A DNA stretch of 21,296 nucleotides, taken from a virus. Made by a program: the position numbers and the translations under genes. The notes under the pieces are model-generated. The model was given only the letters and a program-made list of their open reading frames with translations, did not search any database and was not told where the DNA came from. This document shows positions 7,178 to 14,809 of this stretch, in pieces. Each line of letters begins with the position of its first letter. The first letter of the stretch is position 1. The stretch is from IMG/VR virus record IMGVR_UViG_3300040801_002990, positions 1 through 21,296 of that record; one strand, given 5' to 3'.

Positions 7178-7832
7178 GGGTATTGCTGAATGCTTGGTTG
7201 GTGAATGACTTGATGAGCTTAATGTTGAAAGCGTACTCATAGGCGCCTTCACTCTCAGACTCCTGAACAACCTGGTACTCGCCTTGTGGAATCATCACTG
7301 GAATGCGCTGCGCATTCTTGATCATCCATACCCGCGGAGAAATCAGTAGATCGATGTACGGCTTCAGCTCTTTGATGGATAGGTATCCCGTGCTCACCTC
7401 AATGGTTTCTTGGTTCCTGACATCACCGCTCGCAATGCGATGCTTGGTGATGTCGATCTGGAAGGGCAGGTTCTTCTGGAACTGCTCCTTCTCTATCTTG
7501 ATGCCTTCGGCCGTTCCTGATCGCAACACAACAGACTCCGGAACTCCATAAGAGTTCTGAAACCACAGCTCCACTTCATTGTATTCGTGATCTCTCAGAT
7601 AGAAGCGCCGCTTTTCTGCGATCAGGGTACCATTGCCATTATTGAGCCACACCTCATAATAGTCTGGCGTCTTCTCCGGATGAAGCAAGTGAAGCCCCAA
7701 GGACTGAAAGCCTACCGGGTAGGTCACGATCTCACGGAGCGCCAAGTTGCTTGTTTGTCCCAGTGGTGACTGCTTGGCAGATGAGGATCCATCTGTGTAG
7801 AATACTTGGGCACGTAGAATGAAGTTGATCAT
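7170..7832 (-). CDS. Phage structural protein, probably tail (220 aa)
   Basis: A soluble 220-residue protein beginning MINFILRAQVFYTDGSSSA. The sequence alternates short beta strands with turns and has no signal peptide, membrane segment or catalytic motif. Segments such as PEKTPDYYEVWLNNGNG and VSTGYLSIKELKPYIDLLIS suggest a beta-sandwich tail component. Its ATG overlaps the preceding stop by one base (TGATG), and its end overlaps the next gene by 8 bases. Position between the 311 aa protein and the large hub-like protein supports a distal tail role. No named family is recognised. Confidence 0.6.
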   Translation of the reverse strand: MINFILRAQVFYTDGSSSAKQSPLGQTSNLALREIVTYPVGFQSLGLHLLHPEKTPDYYEVWLNNGNGTLIAEKRRFYLRDHEYNEVELWFQNSYGVPESVVLRSGTAEGIKIEKEQFQKNLPFQIDITKHRIASGDVRNQETIEVSTGYLSIKELKPYIDLLISPRVWMIKNAQRIPVMIPQGEYQVVQESESEGAYEYAFNIKLIKSFTNQAFSNTHG

Positions 7833-8767
7833 CAGATTCCAATTGAGTTGTCATGATTGATGTAGGAGAGAAAGTGCTCTTGATCTTCTCGCACTTCACG
7901 ATCGTTTGGAAACCAGGTCAACCACTTTTTTCCAGCAGCTATCCAAGACGTGACTGGGTCAGGATGAGCGGAGAAGTCTTCTTCGGTGAATCCAGCAAAC
8001 CACGCGCTTTTTCCTTCCACTGCCGCAACGGGCTGCATACTACCTGCAGCAGATGGCTTCTTCTCAAAGAACAGGATCTGGTAATCCCGTACCACAGAAG
8101 TCTGACGAAGCTCCGAGGTCATGCCAATGGTAGGTAAGATGAAGTCATCTACGGCCGCCTTGAGCTTCTCTGCAACATCCACTTCAAGGCTCTGATCACT
8201 GAGAGGCTTGGTAAGGATCTCGGTTAGGTACACGTAGTCGCCCGCGTCATTTTTCACATAGAGCTTTGACACTACATAGAACTGGCCATCGTATAGCTCA
8301 CCGGCACTAAGCGCGGTTCTGATCCACTCGTGCCAGGGCTCAGTGCTCAGTGTTTCAAGCGCTGTTTCAACCCCAACTGCGCGCTGGGTGAAGTCCACGA
8401 ACCAGTCACTACCAATATTCACCACGTCGATGGTGAAGTTGGCGTTGATCATCACATTCCCTTCAAGCCTCGTCTTGATAGCCAGCGCTGCACCTTGTCT
8501 TGAAGATATAGGCGTGGCATAGATCACCGTATTGGTGGTGTCAGCATTGAACTCTGCAAGGGAGCCAAACTTCACTTGTATGTCTACATTGAAGTCATCC
8601 CAGGCAACTTGGAAAGAGTCACCTTCAACTGGAGTAGTAACGATCTCCAGTCGGCAAGTACCTGCCTGTCCATCGAAGTCCTTGTAGTTATCGGTGGTCA
8701 TAGCGAAGATCATCTTGTTCTTCACAAGACCAACATCGCCCGGTTGTGATGTGATAGTTACTGCCAT
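7832..8767 (-). CDS. Phage structural protein, tail or fibre-like (311 aa)
   Basis: A 311-residue protein starting MAVTITSQPGDVGLVKNKM. The N-terminal half is rich in valine, threonine and aspartate and reads as a series of beta strands (FQVAWDDFNVDIQVKFGS, then INANFTIDVVNIGSDWFVDF), as in tail-tube or fibre domains. The C-terminal half mixes helix and strand and contains aromatic clusters (KSAWFAGFTEEDFSAHP, SWIAAGKKWLTWFPN) that may be surface-binding. Its start overlaps the previous gene by 10 bases. Length would also suit a capsid protein, but nothing in the sequence looks like the HK97 fold, so I leave it as a tail candidate. Confidence 0.6.
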   Translation of the reverse strand: MAVTITSQPGDVGLVKNKMIFAMTTDNYKDFDGQAGTCRLEIVTTPVEGDSFQVAWDDFNVDIQVKFGSLAEFNADTTNTVIYATPISSRQGAALAIKTRLEGNVMINANFTIDVVNIGSDWFVDFTQRAVGVETALETLSTEPWHEWIRTALSAGELYDGQFYVVSKLYVKNDAGDYVYLTEILTKPLSDQSLEVDVAEKLKAAVDDFILPTIGMTSELRQTSVVRDYQILFFEKKPSAAGSMQPVAAVEGKSAWFAGFTEEDFSAHPDPVTSWIAAGKKWLTWFPNDREVREDQEHFLSYINHDNSIGI

Positions 8768-9285
8768 ACGTCATCATTGGTTTCAAGAAGGTTTACCTCG
8801 TCAACGTAGTTATAGGTGAAGCGCATCCCGAAGCAGTTTGTAATGATGGGACCAACGGCCATCACTTCAACTGATCCTTCATCGAACTCAATCAGGTTGG
8901 ATGCCTCGTCTGCGTCCTCGCCCTGGAATGCCAGCTCAGCATCTTGGTACATGCGCTGCATGAATTGAAGGCCGACTTTCTCAGATGCGTCTTGGACCCG
9001 ATCGATCATCTTGTGATCTTGTGGAGCGCATGAGGCTGCAAGGATGAATGCGCCACCCCATACACGCTTTGGGAAGTCGCTGTCTTGGTTCCTGAGGTTC
9101 CACTCGATAGGCTCCAGGGCAAGAAACAGCTCTTCTTGAGGCGGAAGATCACTGATTCCACCTTCCAAGATCTCCTTCAAGCCTAGCTCGAAGAAACGCG
9201 GACGCTTCTCCGTGTGTTTCACTCGGATGTGCTCCGTGGCCAGTCGTCGCATATAGGCGCGGTATTGATCTGTGCTGAAACTCAT
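8758..9285 (-). CDS. Phage protein of unknown function, possible tail completion (175 aa)
   Basis: A 175-residue acidic protein. The N-terminus (MSFSTDQYRAYMRRLATEHI) is a basic helix. The middle, EEIKGG-free but with PPQEELFLALEPIEWNLR and RVWGGAFILAAS, looks alpha/beta, and the C-terminus is beta-rich (MRFTYNYVDEVNLLE). Size, acidity and position between the 261 aa protein and the fibre-like protein fit a head-tail or tail completion protein. Both ends overlap the neighbours by 4 and 10 bases. No family is recognised, so the functional suggestion is from context only. Confidence 0.6.
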   Translation of the reverse strand: MSFSTDQYRAYMRRLATEHIRVKHTEKRPRFFELGLKEILEGGISDLPPQEELFLALEPIEWNLRNQDSDFPKRVWGGAFILAASCAPQDHKMIDRVQDASEKVGLQFMQRMYQDAELAFQGEDADEASNLIEFDEGSVEVMAVGPIITNCFGMRFTYNYVDEVNLLETNDDVWQ

Positions 9286-10067
9286 GATTCTTGCAATTGG
9301 TCAAGCACGCGGAACACGTCCGGTACCATCATCTTATTGATCTGGTCAATGGTGCCGACTTTCTCTCCGGCAATGTTGAACGGAAGGCTCAATGCCCATT
9401 CAGCAGGGTCTTCATCGCTTGCTTGTAGTGCACGAATGGGATCTGGTTCTTGTTCGGTTTCCTCCTTGGGTTGCTCAGGTTCTGCCTGAATACCCATCAC
9501 ACCATTACGAAGGCCCATGTAGTTGAGCACCATAGCCAACCGGTCAGCCAATGGCCAACCTTGCACAACCTTATACACGGTGGGAGACGCGCTTGGACGA
9601 TACTCATCTCTGTAGTAGATGAAGGCGATCAAGCAATTTAAGTCGTATTCATCCCGAGACTCTAGGTAATCTGAAAAGAACATCTCCGCTTTCGCGAATT
9701 GATGCCACTGGAGGTTCTCCAGCCCATCAGCTGGACCGCTAAAGCCTCGGTATTCTGAGCAAGCCGAATGATAAAAGACTGGCCGGAGTTTCAACACGAA
9801 GTCAATGGTCTCGTAGAGCTGCACCATAGCCTCTACTCCATCATCATCCGCCATCAGAAGCTCACCGAGTTGCCTCAGCCGCTTCTTGGGAAGCACCGTA
9901 AGCTGAGAAAGCACTTCACCACGATGCACATCCATGGCCAGCGGATCACCGAAGATGATCTTCTGTACCACTTTGAGGTCATCGAAGTTCAACTCATCCC
10001 ATGACTCCTTGACTTCGAACTCGATTGGAGCCTTTCTTCCTGGTATTTCAATCCTTACATTCTTCAT
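9282..10067 (-). CDS. Phage protein of unknown function (261 aa), tail-assembly context
   Basis: A mostly helical 261-residue protein. The N-terminus forms a small strand pair (VRIEIPGRKAPIEFEVKESW), then a long helical domain contains FSGPADGLENLQWHQFAKAE and CLIAFIYYRDEYRPS, a pattern I have seen in uncharacterised Bacteroidetes phage proteins. The last 60 residues include a low-complexity acidic linker (QPKEETEQEPDP). The preferred ATG at 10067 overlaps the holin stop as TGATG; a GTG at 10070 is also in frame. Position before the fibre-like genes would suit a tail assembly chaperone, but no slippage site or tape-measure gene follows. Confidence 0.6.
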   Translation of the reverse strand: MKNVRIEIPGRKAPIEFEVKESWDELNFDDLKVVQKIIFGDPLAMDVHRGEVLSQLTVLPKKRLRQLGELLMADDDGVEAMVQLYETIDFVLKLRPVFYHSACSEYRGFSGPADGLENLQWHQFAKAEMFFSDYLESRDEYDLNCLIAFIYYRDEYRPSASPTVYKVVQGWPLADRLAMVLNYMGLRNGVMGIQAEPEQPKEETEQEPDPIRALQASDEDPAEWALSLPFNIAGEKVGTIDQINKMMVPDVFRVLDQLQES

Positions 10068-10495
10068 CACTTAGAAACTCCTCGAGCCTTTTCAATGGTT
10101 CTGTAAGCACCAAGACCAAGCATACCCAGCAAGATGGGCATCAAGTGCTCCATCTGGAGCGCGGGTGGATGAGCTAGTCCTGGTGTAAGGATGGTCATTC
10201 CCCAGGCGATGAGATCTCGGATGATGAAATTGTAGAACAAAGCCAATCCACACACCCAGCCAATGGCAGGACGCCAGCCAGCCACAAACAGAGATCTGTG
10301 CCTTGCCTCGATCTTGTTCAGCTCTTGCATCACTTCAGAAGGCCTCTGACGAAGCTTCTCGAGGATCTCTTGATGGGTAAGCTTCTCATCCTTGGATGTG
10401 AAGATCTTGTCGATGGCGTTTCCAACCGCCTCAATAGGTTCTGCTGCGGCTGCTCCGCCAGCTGTTCCGAGTATCTTTCCGAGTATTCCAGGCAT
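10067..10495 (-). CDS. Holin, three-helix GTA type
   Basis: A 142-residue membrane protein expected to permeabilise the inner membrane so that the endolysin can reach peptidoglycan. The N-terminal half is soluble and helical (residues 25-65). Then come SLFVAGWRPAIGWVCGLALF and YNFIIRDLIAWGMTIL as adjoining membrane helices, and a last one at LMPILLGMLGLGAYRT. The GWRPAIGW motif at 73-80 is the hallmark of the 3TM holin family first named from gene-transfer agents. The C-terminus is basic, as usual for holins. It sits 11 bases after a 31-residue membrane peptide gene and next to the endolysin gene, giving a compact lysis cassette. Confidence 0.82.
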   Translation of the reverse strand: MPGILGKILGTAGGAAAAEPIEAVGNAIDKIFTSKDEKLTHQEILEKLRQRPSEVMQELNKIEARHRSLFVAGWRPAIGWVCGLALFYNFIIRDLIAWGMTILTPGLAHPPALQMEHLMPILLGMLGLGAYRTIEKARGVSK

Positions 10496-10506
10496 TGAAA
10501 ATGGAT

Positions 10507-10602
10507 TTAGATTGTGATCATGATGAGGAGCGCGGCCGCAGCGATCAGGAGTAGAATCGCTGCGACCTTCGCTGAATTGATATGGTCATCGGATGGCATC
10601 AT
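10507..10602 (-). CDS. 31 aa single-span membrane peptide of the lysis cassette
   Basis: A short frame that starts with ATGATG overlapping the endolysin stop (ATGA). The peptide has a polar N-terminus (MMPSDDHINSAK) and one continuous hydrophobic stretch (VAAILLLIAAAALLIMITI) ending at the C-terminus. The overlap with the endolysin, the short gap before the holin and the clean membrane helix support a real gene. By position it could be a second holin, an antiholin or a pinholin-type regulator; which of these is inference. There is no lipobox, so it does not look like an outer-membrane spanin. Confidence 0.62.
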   Translation of the reverse strand: MMPSDDHINSAKVAAILLLIAAAALLIMITI

Positions 10603-11420
10603 GCGGTAGCTTGGATGTGCATCCAGTCATAGTTTTTCTCGCGTCCTAGGGAAACGAATCCTTCTGCCTCCCAGATCTTCCACCACTGATCATATACCGG
10701 CTTTGCAAACTGAGCTTGCCTGGCTGTCCACCGGAGTCGGTTTCGATCAGGGTCAAAATCAAAGGCCGCAGCAAACGCATGTGTGCTCAAGGTGCTTCCA
10801 CCTCTCTTCTTACGGAGGTTGAAGCATCCACCAAAGAGGTTTAGGCCGAGCTCTTCGATCTGCTCATTTCCGTAGACTTCTTGCACCTTATGCAGCACTC
10901 GAAGCACCGGATCTTCGAGTTTCTTATTCACGGTCATGCGCCGGGTAGTGTGTTCGGGGTTCCAGGCAATGCGCATAGCAAATGGAAGTTCAATCAAGCG
11001 ATGGCAGTCAGGATCACCAGGCATTCCATAGAATTCTTTCATGCTTTCCATATCACCCGCAGGGAATCCATTTGGGTTCTTCGTGGTTGGAAAAGCAACC
11101 TCCGCTTCATCATCACGCCATCGAGGAACCGCCTTACCACCATTGAGCGTCTCAATGGTCTCAGAAAGGCTATACTCTGTGCCGGGCCCGTAGTAACCGT
11201 CAACAACAAGCGTCTCAGACAGTCCGATCATGTTCAAAATGATCTGGCAGCTTGCAATTAGCCTGCGCTTAATATCCCAATTACAAGCATCTGGTCTGTA
11301 CTGAGCCAGAATCTTCATAATAGCCTGATGCGTTCGGTTTCCAGCAATGCCGTCTACCGGTCCCGCGTCATAACCAAGGTTGTTGAGTTGTAGTTGTACG
11401 AATTTGATAAGCTCCTTCAT
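10599..11420 (-). CDS. Endolysin: peptidoglycan-binding repeats plus M15 peptidase
   Basis: A 273-residue cell-wall hydrolase. Two peptidoglycan-binding-like repeats occupy the N-terminus: LGYDAGPVDGIAGNRTHQAI (15-34) and a weaker VVDGYYGPGTEYSLSETI (72-89). The C-terminal domain has GGSTLSTHAFAAAFDFDP and YDWMHIQA, giving H214, D221 and H268 as the zinc ligands expected of M15 (D-Ala-D-Ala carboxypeptidase or L-Ala-D-Glu endopeptidase). There is no signal peptide, so release depends on the neighbouring holin. Having the binding domain at the N-terminus is common in such lysins. The gene is unusual in lying between head and tail genes instead of at the operon end. Confidence 0.85.
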   Translation of the reverse strand: MKELIKFVQLQLNNLGYDAGPVDGIAGNRTHQAIMKILAQYRPDACNWDIKRRLIASCQIILNMIGLSETLVVDGYYGPGTEYSLSETIETLNGGKAVPRWRDDEAEVAFPTTKNPNGFPAGDMESMKEFYGMPGDPDCHRLIELPFAMRIAWNPEHTTRRMTVNKKLEDPVLRVLHKVQEVYGNEQIEELGLNLFGGCFNLRKKRGGSTLSTHAFAAAFDFDPDRNRLRWTARQAQFAKPVYDQWWKIWEAEGFVSLGREKNYDWMHIQATA

Positions 11421-11444
11421 AGTTCATTAAAGTTTGGATGAAAC

Positions 11445-12434
11445 TCACACGAGCGCCGCATATCCAGGATCATCATCATCTAGATGAGATCTAGTGAGGT
11501 ACGAATCGTCTTCCTCTACGCTATCCAGCTCCTTAACCTTCCGCTCCAATTCCGTCAGATAGTACTCCCCTTTCCGTAGCTCTGAGTTTCTGAGGTTAAA
11601 CATATAATTCTCTGGGGCCTCCTTGTAAGTTACTACCGTGCCCCGTGCGCTTTCCGTATTGAGAATAGTGACTCCACGCTCATCTACGGTAACCGCTAAG
11701 TCAATGATCGCGTCAGCAAAGGCAAGATGTGCCATTGCTGGGCGAACATAGTCGTTCATCAACGCCTCATTCTCTTCGCTCAGCGTAGTGAGCAATTGAG
11801 CCTTGATGGTAGTGAAACGACTCTCCGTAAGTGCAGACTTGATGCGCGTGTTTGCGATGTGGTCCATGTGTGGCCGCATCAGAAGGAAGATCCAACGGCT
11901 CTCGCTGATGTCTCGATACTTACTGAAAGTCGTAGCATCTTGAATAAACCGCTCTTTGAGCGCTTTTCGTGTGCTAGAGTTCTTATAGGTTGTGAAAATG
12001 TCTTCATTCAGGTCAAGGTGCGCCATTAGCTCATCGAGCGCACGGAAGCCTTGATCTTTACGTGATCGTCTGTAATCCTCAACCTGGTATTGGTAGGCAG
12101 ACTTGTTGCTGTCGGTTTCCGATCTAAGCGCTCCGCCTTGCGTGATCGATACATTGAAGGTGTGCACGCCTTCATACATAGCAAGGTGAGCGATCGCTTG
12201 CACCGCATGCTCCCAGAGCAACTTCATATCGTCACTCATCGGAGTTGGCGTAGCCGATGATATCGAAGCCTGATAGTTGCTCACGAGCTCTGCGTACATC
12301 TCCGGACCCATCGCCCGGGATATGTACTTCTGTTCTGCCTCCTTAATGAAAGGTTTGAGGTCATGAAAGCTCCAGCTCTTGTAAACGTTCAAGTGCTCTT
12401 GCAGTTCTTCTATGTTGGTCACTAAGAGTTTCAT
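11445..12434 (-). CDS. DUF6712-like Bacteroidetes phage protein
   Basis: A 329-residue, mainly helical protein that follows the portal with a 4-base overlap. The start MKLLVTNIEELQEHLNV and the early DLKPFIKEAEQKYISRAMG, together with WEHAVQAIAHLAMYEGVHTF and SITQGGALRSET, match my memory of DUF6712 proteins found in Bacteroidetes phages. The sequence seems to contain two related halves: a second WIFLLMRPHMDHIANTRI then MAHLAFADAIIDLAV repeats the helical pattern. The C-terminus is acidic. Position after the portal suggests a head-completion or connector role, but the family function is not known to me. Confidence 0.68.
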   Translation of the reverse strand: MKLLVTNIEELQEHLNVYKSWSFHDLKPFIKEAEQKYISRAMGPEMYAELVSNYQASISSATPTPMSDDMKLLWEHAVQAIAHLAMYEGVHTFNVSITQGGALRSETDSNKSAYQYQVEDYRRSRKDQGFRALDELMAHLDLNEDIFTTYKNSSTRKALKERFIQDATTFSKYRDISESRWIFLLMRPHMDHIANTRIKSALTESRFTTIKAQLLTTLSEENEALMNDYVRPAMAHLAFADAIIDLAVTVDERGVTILNTESARGTVVTYKEAPENYMFNLRNSELRKGEYYLTELERKVKELDSVEEDDSYLTRSHLDDDDPGYAALV

Positions 12435-13846
12435 GCGTCTTCTTTTTTGTCGCCGTTATTGGTGGTGTTCTCTGCAGGAGCTACCTCTTGGCCGAGCTCC
12501 AACTTGGCGATGTGGTAGTTCCTTAGCCTGAAGGTGAGCTTCGCTCCACTCTGACCAGACGCCTTCTGTGCAAGCTCATGCCACCCATTGAATCGAGCTG
12601 CCCAGTGCAGCGGTTCAAGTAGGGCGTCTTGCTCTGGCTTGCACAACAGCATGTAGTGATTGAAGGCTACCCGCTTATCAGATCCACTACCGGCTCCCAT
12701 CTTGGCGCCCGGAGTCTGACCGATCAGTGTCGGATCCACGCCAAAGGCCCTGATGATATGGAAGTCTGCCTCTTGGCTGTCTTCAATGTAGTCGCCGCCT
12801 TGCTTGGTATTATCAATGCGCTCGATCTGCCACAGTGGAATGTACTTGTCGGTCAGTTCATCGAAGATCTGCTCGGTCCAAAGGGCATTTCCTGCCTTCT
12901 CTGTTCCAGTAAGCGCTTTAAGCGCGTTCTTGATTTCTTCGCGCTTCTTTTTGTGGCGCTCCTCGTCAGTCATCTTCTCCCAGGAGTCTTTGTACTTGCG
13001 CTCCCAATAAGACTGATGAATGATGAACTGATACTTGATGCTCGCAGCATTGGCCATGAGCGCAGCTTTCCAGATTGGAATATGCTTGGCCAGCTCTAGC
13101 CACTTGGACTTTTTCAAGCCATACCAGGCGGGGATCTCGTACGCTACGTTTCCATTGATGCGAGTGTAGATCGGATAGTAGATCTTGCTCTTGGCATTGC
13201 GCAGTTGCTTATCGATATTACCATAGCGGTCAACGGCCGGGTGATCTTTGAGGTCAGGCGGATCTATCTCAGATTCACCAAATCGACCAGATACCCACAC
13301 CTTGTTGATGTGATTCAATCGCCCTTCCTGGCGTCCCATTCTGATGTGATGCGGATCCTCGGTGTAGAGCTCTTTGATCTTCTTTTGACCGGGCGTATTC
13401 GCTCGGTTCATCACGAAGTATGGGAAGAATGACTTGTAAGTGTAGATGTTGTGCGCACTTGCCGGCAGGTAATTGGTGAGCACACAACTGTTCTCGAGGA
13501 AAGTGTCAACCTCATCAAGCATGAGCTGCTTGAATTTCTCTACGCCGTCTTCGATATAACGCGCACCAAAGATCAGTCCTCCACTGATCAGTGCTCTTTT
13601 CTTCCAATCCAAGACCATCGGAGCTACATCATTGCTCTCGATCTCTTTCCATGCTTTCTGCGGCCACATGTTATCCTCACCCCAGAGGATGAACTTCGCT
13701 GAGTCATACTCGTCAGGCACCTTCGGCTGCTTGGCTCCGTCGGTTCCATTGCTCTGAGCCGCAGAACGCGCACTTAAATCATTGGAGAAGGGAAAAGCAA
13801 TCGCGATTGCGTTGCCTTCTGTCTCCACCATTACATCGGTCATCAT
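12431..13846 (-). CDS. Phage portal protein
   Basis: A 471-residue protein expected to form the ring at the packaging vertex through which the terminase drives DNA. Support comes from the N-terminal segment FILWGEDNMWPQKAWKEIES and KRALISGGLIFGARY, and from the C-terminal GVDPTLIGQTPGAKMGAGSGS followed by NHYMLLCKPEQDALLEPL, the usual portal arrangement of a conserved Pro-containing loop and a long helix ending in the clip/wing. A highly charged helical segment (about 285-320) fits the portal stem/crown region. It overlaps both neighbours by 4 bases. The family was recognised by pattern, not by search. Confidence 0.72.
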   Translation of the reverse strand: MMTDVMVETEGNAIAIAFPFSNDLSARSAAQSNGTDGAKQPKVPDEYDSAKFILWGEDNMWPQKAWKEIESNDVAPMVLDWKKRALISGGLIFGARYIEDGVEKFKQLMLDEVDTFLENSCVLTNYLPASAHNIYTYKSFFPYFVMNRANTPGQKKIKELYTEDPHHIRMGRQEGRLNHINKVWVSGRFGESEIDPPDLKDHPAVDRYGNIDKQLRNAKSKIYYPIYTRINGNVAYEIPAWYGLKKSKWLELAKHIPIWKAALMANAASIKYQFIIHQSYWERKYKDSWEKMTDEERHKKKREEIKNALKALTGTEKAGNALWTEQIFDELTDKYIPLWQIERIDNTKQGGDYIEDSQEADFHIIRAFGVDPTLIGQTPGAKMGAGSGSDKRVAFNHYMLLCKPEQDALLEPLHWAARFNGWHELAQKASGQSGAKLTFRLRNYHIAKLELGQEVAPAENTTNNGDKKEDA

Positions 13847-14133
13847 ATGAATACCTCCATTTCGTTGAAGTACTTAATATGAGTTAGCAGGATCCTGGTA
13901 TCATGATGACCGCCGGAGCTATATCGCACGTCGATATACCGTCCTTTCATATCATCAAGCTGACCACACAAAATCAAGTCAAACTCTTCTCTGAACTTTC
14001 CAGCGTTTTCGAAATGAGGAGGGCTGCCAGCTTCAAACCAGCCAAGTGAGAAAGGAATAGGATCACCAGAGGGTGTAACCTTTCTCATTTCCCTGAGAGC
14101 AGCCCGCAAATCGATCATGCGTTGGAAAGCCAT
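13843..14133 (-). CDS. Hypothetical 96 aa phage protein
   Basis: The frame opens at a TTG at 14151, but the ATG at 14133 (start MAFQRMIDLRAALREM) is the better start. The protein has a basic N-terminal helix, a central DPIPFSLGWFEAG loop and a beta-rich C-terminus with RYIDVRYSSGGHHDTRI. No family is recognised. Its TGA overlaps the portal ATG pair, so it is co-translated with the portal. On the minus strand a run of nine T residues (14168-14160) lies between this gene and the previous one and may weaken transcription. Confidence 0.65.
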   Translation of the reverse strand: MAFQRMIDLRAALREMRKVTPSGDPIPFSLGWFEAGSPPHFENAGKFREEFDLILCGQLDDMKGRYIDVRYSSGGHHDTRILLTHIKYFNEMEVFI

Positions 14134-14175
14134 AACCCGAAGGTGCTCCAAGGACCAAGAAAAAAAAAGGACAGG

Positions 14176-14406
14176 CTATTTTACCAGCCAAAAGCACTCA
14201 GATCCGACCATAGTCTTGCGAAAACCGAGCGCATTGAGCTCCGTGATCACTTCAAAGCGATCGAGGTCAAAGCCAGTTGATTGTTCGAGTCGTTCGATAA
14301 GATCATCAGTAGTAGGAGGTAGATCCAACTCGGCCAGCGATTCAACGGGAGTAAAGGATGCTTTGATGACGCTTTTGAGATCGTTATGAGTAGCTTCTTC
14401 TGCCAT
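14176..14406 (-). CDS. Hypothetical 76 aa protein, first gene of the late operon
   Basis: A 76-residue acidic helical protein beginning MAEEATHNDLKSVIKASF and ending GSECFWLVK. A repeated helix with LIERLEQSTGFDLDRFEV suggests a small helical bundle. No family is recognised. It is the first gene behind the structured leader at 14418-14522 and is therefore the direct target of any control by that element. It could be a structural accessory protein or a small regulator; nothing in the sequence decides this. Confidence 0.65.
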   Translation of the reverse strand: MAEEATHNDLKSVIKASFTPVESLAELDLPPTTDDLIERLEQSTGFDLDRFEVITELNALGFRKTMVGSECFWLVK

Positions 14407-14417
14407 GTCTTAAAAAT

Positions 14418-14522
14418 GAGCGGTTCTGGCGTCTGTATGCACGAATGCACTGCACGGGCTTTCACCGTACCCGAACCGCTCAAGACTGAGCAGACCAGGG
14501 TGCATTCGCGATACATACAGAC
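14418..14522 (-). ncRNA. Structured, pseudoknot-capable 5' leader of the late operon
   Basis: Three perfect 9-bp pairings are interleaved. P1 pairs 14431-14439 with 14514-14522; P2 pairs 14442-14450 with 14500-14508; P3 pairs 14418-14426 with 14473-14481. P3 has one arm outside P1/P2 and one inside their loop, so all three together make a pseudoknot. On the minus strand P3's last arm is followed by ATTTTTAAG, 12 bases before the ATG at 14406, so P3 alone could also act as a terminator-like or start-blocking hairpin. A -7 box lies directly upstream, placing the element at the very 5' end of the transcript. It matches no riboswitch class I can recall. Confidence 0.6.
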
Positions 14523-14526
14523 CAGT

Positions 14527-14562
14527 CAAAAGTAAGACATGAAGTCGATGGAGTCACTCAAA
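14527..14562 (-). promoter_or_regulatory. Candidate promoter of the late structural operon
   Basis: On the minus strand TACTTTTG (14534-14527) is an exact TAnnTTTG -7 box, and TTTG lies at 14562-14559. The spacing is 24 bases, longer than the usual 19-21, so the upstream element may be imperfect or replaced by an activator. The terminator at 14579-14600 separates it from upstream transcription, which makes a promoter here necessary if the 403-base gap is not read through. Confidence 0.5.
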
Positions 14563-14578
14563 GAACTTTAGAAGTCAA

Positions 14579-14600
14579 AAGCCCGCAACGGGGCGGGCTT
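14579..14600 (-). terminator. Intrinsic terminator upstream of the late promoter
   Basis: AAGCCCGC (14579-14586) and GCGGGCTT (14593-14600) form a perfect 8-bp GC-rich stem with a six-base loop. Read on the minus strand it ends in TTTTGA. It is the second terminator after the 46 aa gene and insulates the late promoter. Confidence 0.75.
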
Positions 14601-14753
14601 CTGACGTCAATGAAAACACATATATAACGCTTCAAACGTAGTAAGTGAGGAGGATAAGTGATTTGCGCTATGCGCAACTGTCTAAATACAACCGATTGAA
14701 AATCGCAAACACCCCGCTGAAGGATCACCAGTGAGCCGAAGCGTTCGCATCTC
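14601..14753. other. Non-coding stretch between the two terminators
   Basis: No gene is seen. A short perfect hairpin, TTGCGC (14663-14668) / GCGCAA (14672-14677) with a three-base loop, is present, as is a TAnnTTTG-like box on the minus strand at 14640-14633 without a matching -33 element. Nothing else stands out. Confidence 0.4.
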
Positions 14754-14778
14754 GTTTTTTTGGCGACCGAAGGGAGTC

Positions 14779-14801
14779 AAAAAAACGCGCCCGGGGGGCG
14801 C
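14779..14801 (-). terminator. Strong intrinsic terminator after the 46 aa gene
   Basis: GCGCCC (14787-14792) and GGGCGC (14796-14801) make a 6-bp all-GC stem with a three-base loop. On the minus strand it is followed by G and seven T residues. It begins nine bases after the stop codon at 14810. The T-run pairs with a second run at 14755-14761, giving a 9-bp AT-rich inverted repeat. Confidence 0.85.
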
Positions 14802-14809
14802 ATGCAGGT

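Noticed and set aside
12629-13099. 156-codon plus-strand frame opposite the portal gene
   Set aside because: It is a mirror of the portal coding sequence with a composition typical of antisense frames and no promoter.
14160-14168. Run of nine T residues on the minus strand as a slippage site
   Set aside because: It lies after the stop codon of the 76 aa gene, so slippage could not fuse it to the next gene; at most it is a weak pause site.
14247-14516. 89-codon minus-strand frame over the leader and the 76 aa gene
   Set aside because: It starts inside the structured leader and runs out of frame through the better-supported 76 aa gene.
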